From: Bacillota bacterium
GTDB taxonomy: Bacteria; Bacillota; Ch66; Ch109
Reading direction: 5' to 3'
NCBI GenBank assembly: GCA_013178275.1
Contig: JABLWZ010000006.1
Span: 124,001-188,000, forward strand
DNA: 64,000 bases
Shown here piece after piece: positions 62,481 through 64,000 of the stretch; the stretch's first letter is position 1; each line of letters starts with the position of its first letter. The notes under the pieces are model-generated. The model ran no database searches, had not been told where the DNA came from, and was given only the letters and a program-made list of their open reading frames with translations. The translations under genes were made by a program, and so were the position numbers.

Positions 62481-64000
62481 CTACTCCGCGGCCTTCTGCA
62501 CCTTGGCCCAGGTGTCCCGCAGCGAGACGATGCGGTTGAAGACCAGACCCCCGCCTTTTTCGGAATCAGGGTCAACGCAGAAGTACCCCTGCCGCAGGAA
62601 CTGGTAGCTGCTGCCGGCTGCGGCTCCGGCCAGGCCGGGCTCCACCTTCACGTCCTTTAAGACCTCGATCGACCGGGGGTTCAGCTGTCGGAGGAAGTCA
62701 TCGCCCTCATCGGCCTCGTCTTCCGATTCCTCACCCAGCATCAGGTGATCGTACAGCCGCGCCTCGGCCGCCAGCGCGTGGGCGGCCGAGACCCAGTGCA
62801 GGGTCCCTTTCACCTTGCGGCCGCTCTCAGCTCCGCCGCTCTTGGTCTCGGGATCGTAGCTGCAGTGGACCTCCAGCACCTCTCCCGTCTTCTCGTCCTT
62901 GACCACGCTTTCGCACTTGATGATGTAGGCGCTCTTCAGCCGCACCTCACGGCCCGGGGCCAGCCGGAAGAACTTCTTCGGCGGGTCCTCCATGAAGTCC
63001 TCCCTTTCAATATAGACCACCCGCGAGAACGGTACCTTGCGCAGTCCCATGGCAGCGTTCTCGGGGTTGTTTTCGATGTACATCTCCTCCACCAGGTCCT
63101 CGGGGTAGTTATCGATTACCACCTTGAGCGGCCGCAGCACCGCCATCACTCGGGACGCCCTCTGGTTCAGGTCTTCCCGCACGCAGTGTTCCAGCAGCGC
63201 GATGTCGACGGTGCTGTTGCGCTTGGCCACCCCTATCCGTTCGCAGAAGTCGCGGATCGACTCGGGCGTGTAGCCCCGCCGCCGAAGTCCCGAGATGGTC
63301 GGCAGCCGGGGGTCGTCCCACCCGATTACATGTCCTTCCTCCACCAGCCTCCTCAACTTGCGCTTGCTCATCACGGTGTTGGTGAGGTTCAGGCGGGCGA
63401 ACTCTATCTGCCGGGACTGGTAGACCTTCAGTTCCTCCAGCACCCAGTCGTAGAGCGGCCGATGATCGGCGAACTCCAGGGTGCAGATGGAGTGGGTGAC
63501 CCCCTCTATCGAGTCCGACAGCGGATGGGCGTAGTCGTACATCGGATAGATGCACCACTCCCCGCCGGTCCGATGGTGTTCCGCCTTCAGTATCCGATAC
63601 AGGACCGGGTCGCGCAGGTTCAGGTTGCCCGAGGCCATGTCGATCTTGGCCCGCAGCACCCGTGCCCCGTCCTCGAACTCACCCGCCCGCATCCTCTCGA
63701 ACAGGTCGAGGTTCTCCTCCACCGAGCGGTTTCGGTACGGGCTCTCCCGTCCGGGTTCGGTGAGGGTCCCCCGGTACTCCCTGATCTCCCGGGGGCTCAG
63801 GTCGCATACATATGCCTTGCCCTGCCTGATCAACTCACAGGCATACTGGTACATCTGTTCGAAGTAGTCCGAGGCGTAGAACATCCGGTCGTCCCAAGAG
63901 AATCCCAGCCACCTGACGTCGTACTGGATGGAGTCTACGTACTCGACCTCCTCCTTGGTCGGGTTGGTGTCGTCGAAACGGAGGTTGCACATGCCGTGGT
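62481..64000 (-). CDS. glnS: Glutaminyl-tRNA synthetase, 5' end outside the window
   Basis: At least 506 residues; the N-terminal part with the HIGH-type motif lies beyond the right edge, and the visible part begins with the [17 protein letters not shown] segment. Catalytic-domain motifs include [22 protein letters not shown] and the KMSKS-type loop VMSKRKL; the C-terminal two beta-barrel anticodon-binding domains follow ([23 protein letters not shown]). It carries an acidic insert near residues 420-440 ([12 protein letters not shown]). GlnRS is patchy in Clostridia, where many use GatCAB instead; the nearby tRNA-Gln(CUG) fits a direct route. Confidence 0.95.
   Translation of the reverse strand, partial: HGMCNLRFDDTNPTKEEVEYVDSIQYDVRWLGFSWDDRMFYASDYFEQMYQYACELIRQGKAYVCDLSPREIREYRGTLTEPGRESPYRNRSVEENLDLFERMRAGEFEDGARVLRAKIDMASGNLNLRDPVLYRILKAEHHRTGGEWCIYPMYDYAHPLSDSIEGVTHSICTLEFADHRPLYDWVLEELKVYQSRQIEFARLNLTNTVMSKRKLRRLVEEGHVIGWDDPRLPTISGLRRRGYTPESIRDFCERIGVAKRNSTVDIALLEHCVREDLNQRASRVMAVLRPLKVVIDNYPEDLVEEMYIENNPENAAMGLRKVPFSRVVYIEREDFMEDPPKKFFRLAPGREVRLKSAYIIKCESVVKDEKTGEVLEVHCSYDPETKSGGAESGRKVKGTLHWVSAAHALAAEARLYDHLMLGEESEDEADEGDDFLRQLNPRSIEVLKDVKVEPGLAGAAAGSSYQFLRQGYFCVDPDSEKGGGLVFNRIVSLRDTWAKVQKAAE

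Overview
The window looks like chromosome of an anaerobic, spore-forming Firmicute (class Clostridia), probably an amino-acid or short-chain fatty-acid oxidiser of the Syntrophomonas/Pelotomaculum type. The evidence is the conserved Firmicutes block alaS-ireB-ruvX-DUF1292-mltG-U32 peptidase, two CotS-like spore coat genes, the rarA/iscS neighbourhood, selenoprotein glycine-reductase genes, and many CoA-transferase and acyl-CoA genes. Shine-Dalgarno sequences are strong and TTG/GTG starts are common. The lineage is an inference from gene content only. I saw no phage, IS element, CRISPR array or rRNA.

Layout. 1-15,960 is mostly minus strand: U32 peptidase and mltG, an inserted block of sporulation and envelope genes (SPOCS-like protein, AdoMet decarboxylase homologue, two CotS kinase-fold proteins, VanW protein, phosphoesterase), then DUF1292-RING, ruvX, ireB, alaS, an AI-2E-family permease, DUF169 and PRC-barrel genes. 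16,000-23,000 holds housekeeping genes (iscS, rarA, trxA, pgk, a gamma-carbonic-anhydrase-like protein, an aminotransferase, a histidine phosphatase). 23,000-26,500 has a PccB/MmdA-type carboxyltransferase, DUF3870 and a CaiB/BaiF CoA-transferase. 26,500-31,700 has a subtilase, small hypothetical genes, an ABC1/UbiB kinase and a TauE-like transporter.

31,849-39,100 is a compact glycine/sarcosine/betaine reductase operon read leftwards: trxB-trxA-grdE-grdA-grdB-grdCD. GrdA and GrdB each need an in-frame UGA read as selenocysteine, and each UGA is followed by a hairpin. GrdC and GrdD are fused into one protein. NAD(P)H electrons would flow TrxB to TrxA to selenoprotein A, while GrdB/GrdE activate the amine and GrdCD forms acetyl phosphate.

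40,902-46,755 is a leucine/isovalerate catabolic cluster: isovaleryl-CoA dehydrogenase, 3-oxoacid CoA-transferase A and B, enoyl-CoA hydratase, an HMG-CoA-lyase-like protein lacking the catalytic Cys, and a true HMG-CoA lyase. It lacks only a methylcrotonyl-CoA carboxylase. Divergent from it, 48,096-53,098 carries three tandem Cat1-type CoA-transferases, each with its own promoter, a roughly 290-330 nt leader and a terminator. 53,200-64,000 has an RND permease, a LysM-deacetylase, a rhomboid protease, an MBL hydrolase, FmdE, a GNAT protein, an HDAC-like protein, tRNA-Gln(CUG) and glnS.

Most unusual observations: three genes (AI-2E permease, grdE, trxB) have homology extending past any ATG/GTG/TTG to an ATC codon, each exactly 7 nt after a run of 6-7 G; the three CoA-transferase genes share a long-leader architecture; GrdC-GrdD is fused; and several homologues lack catalytic residues.
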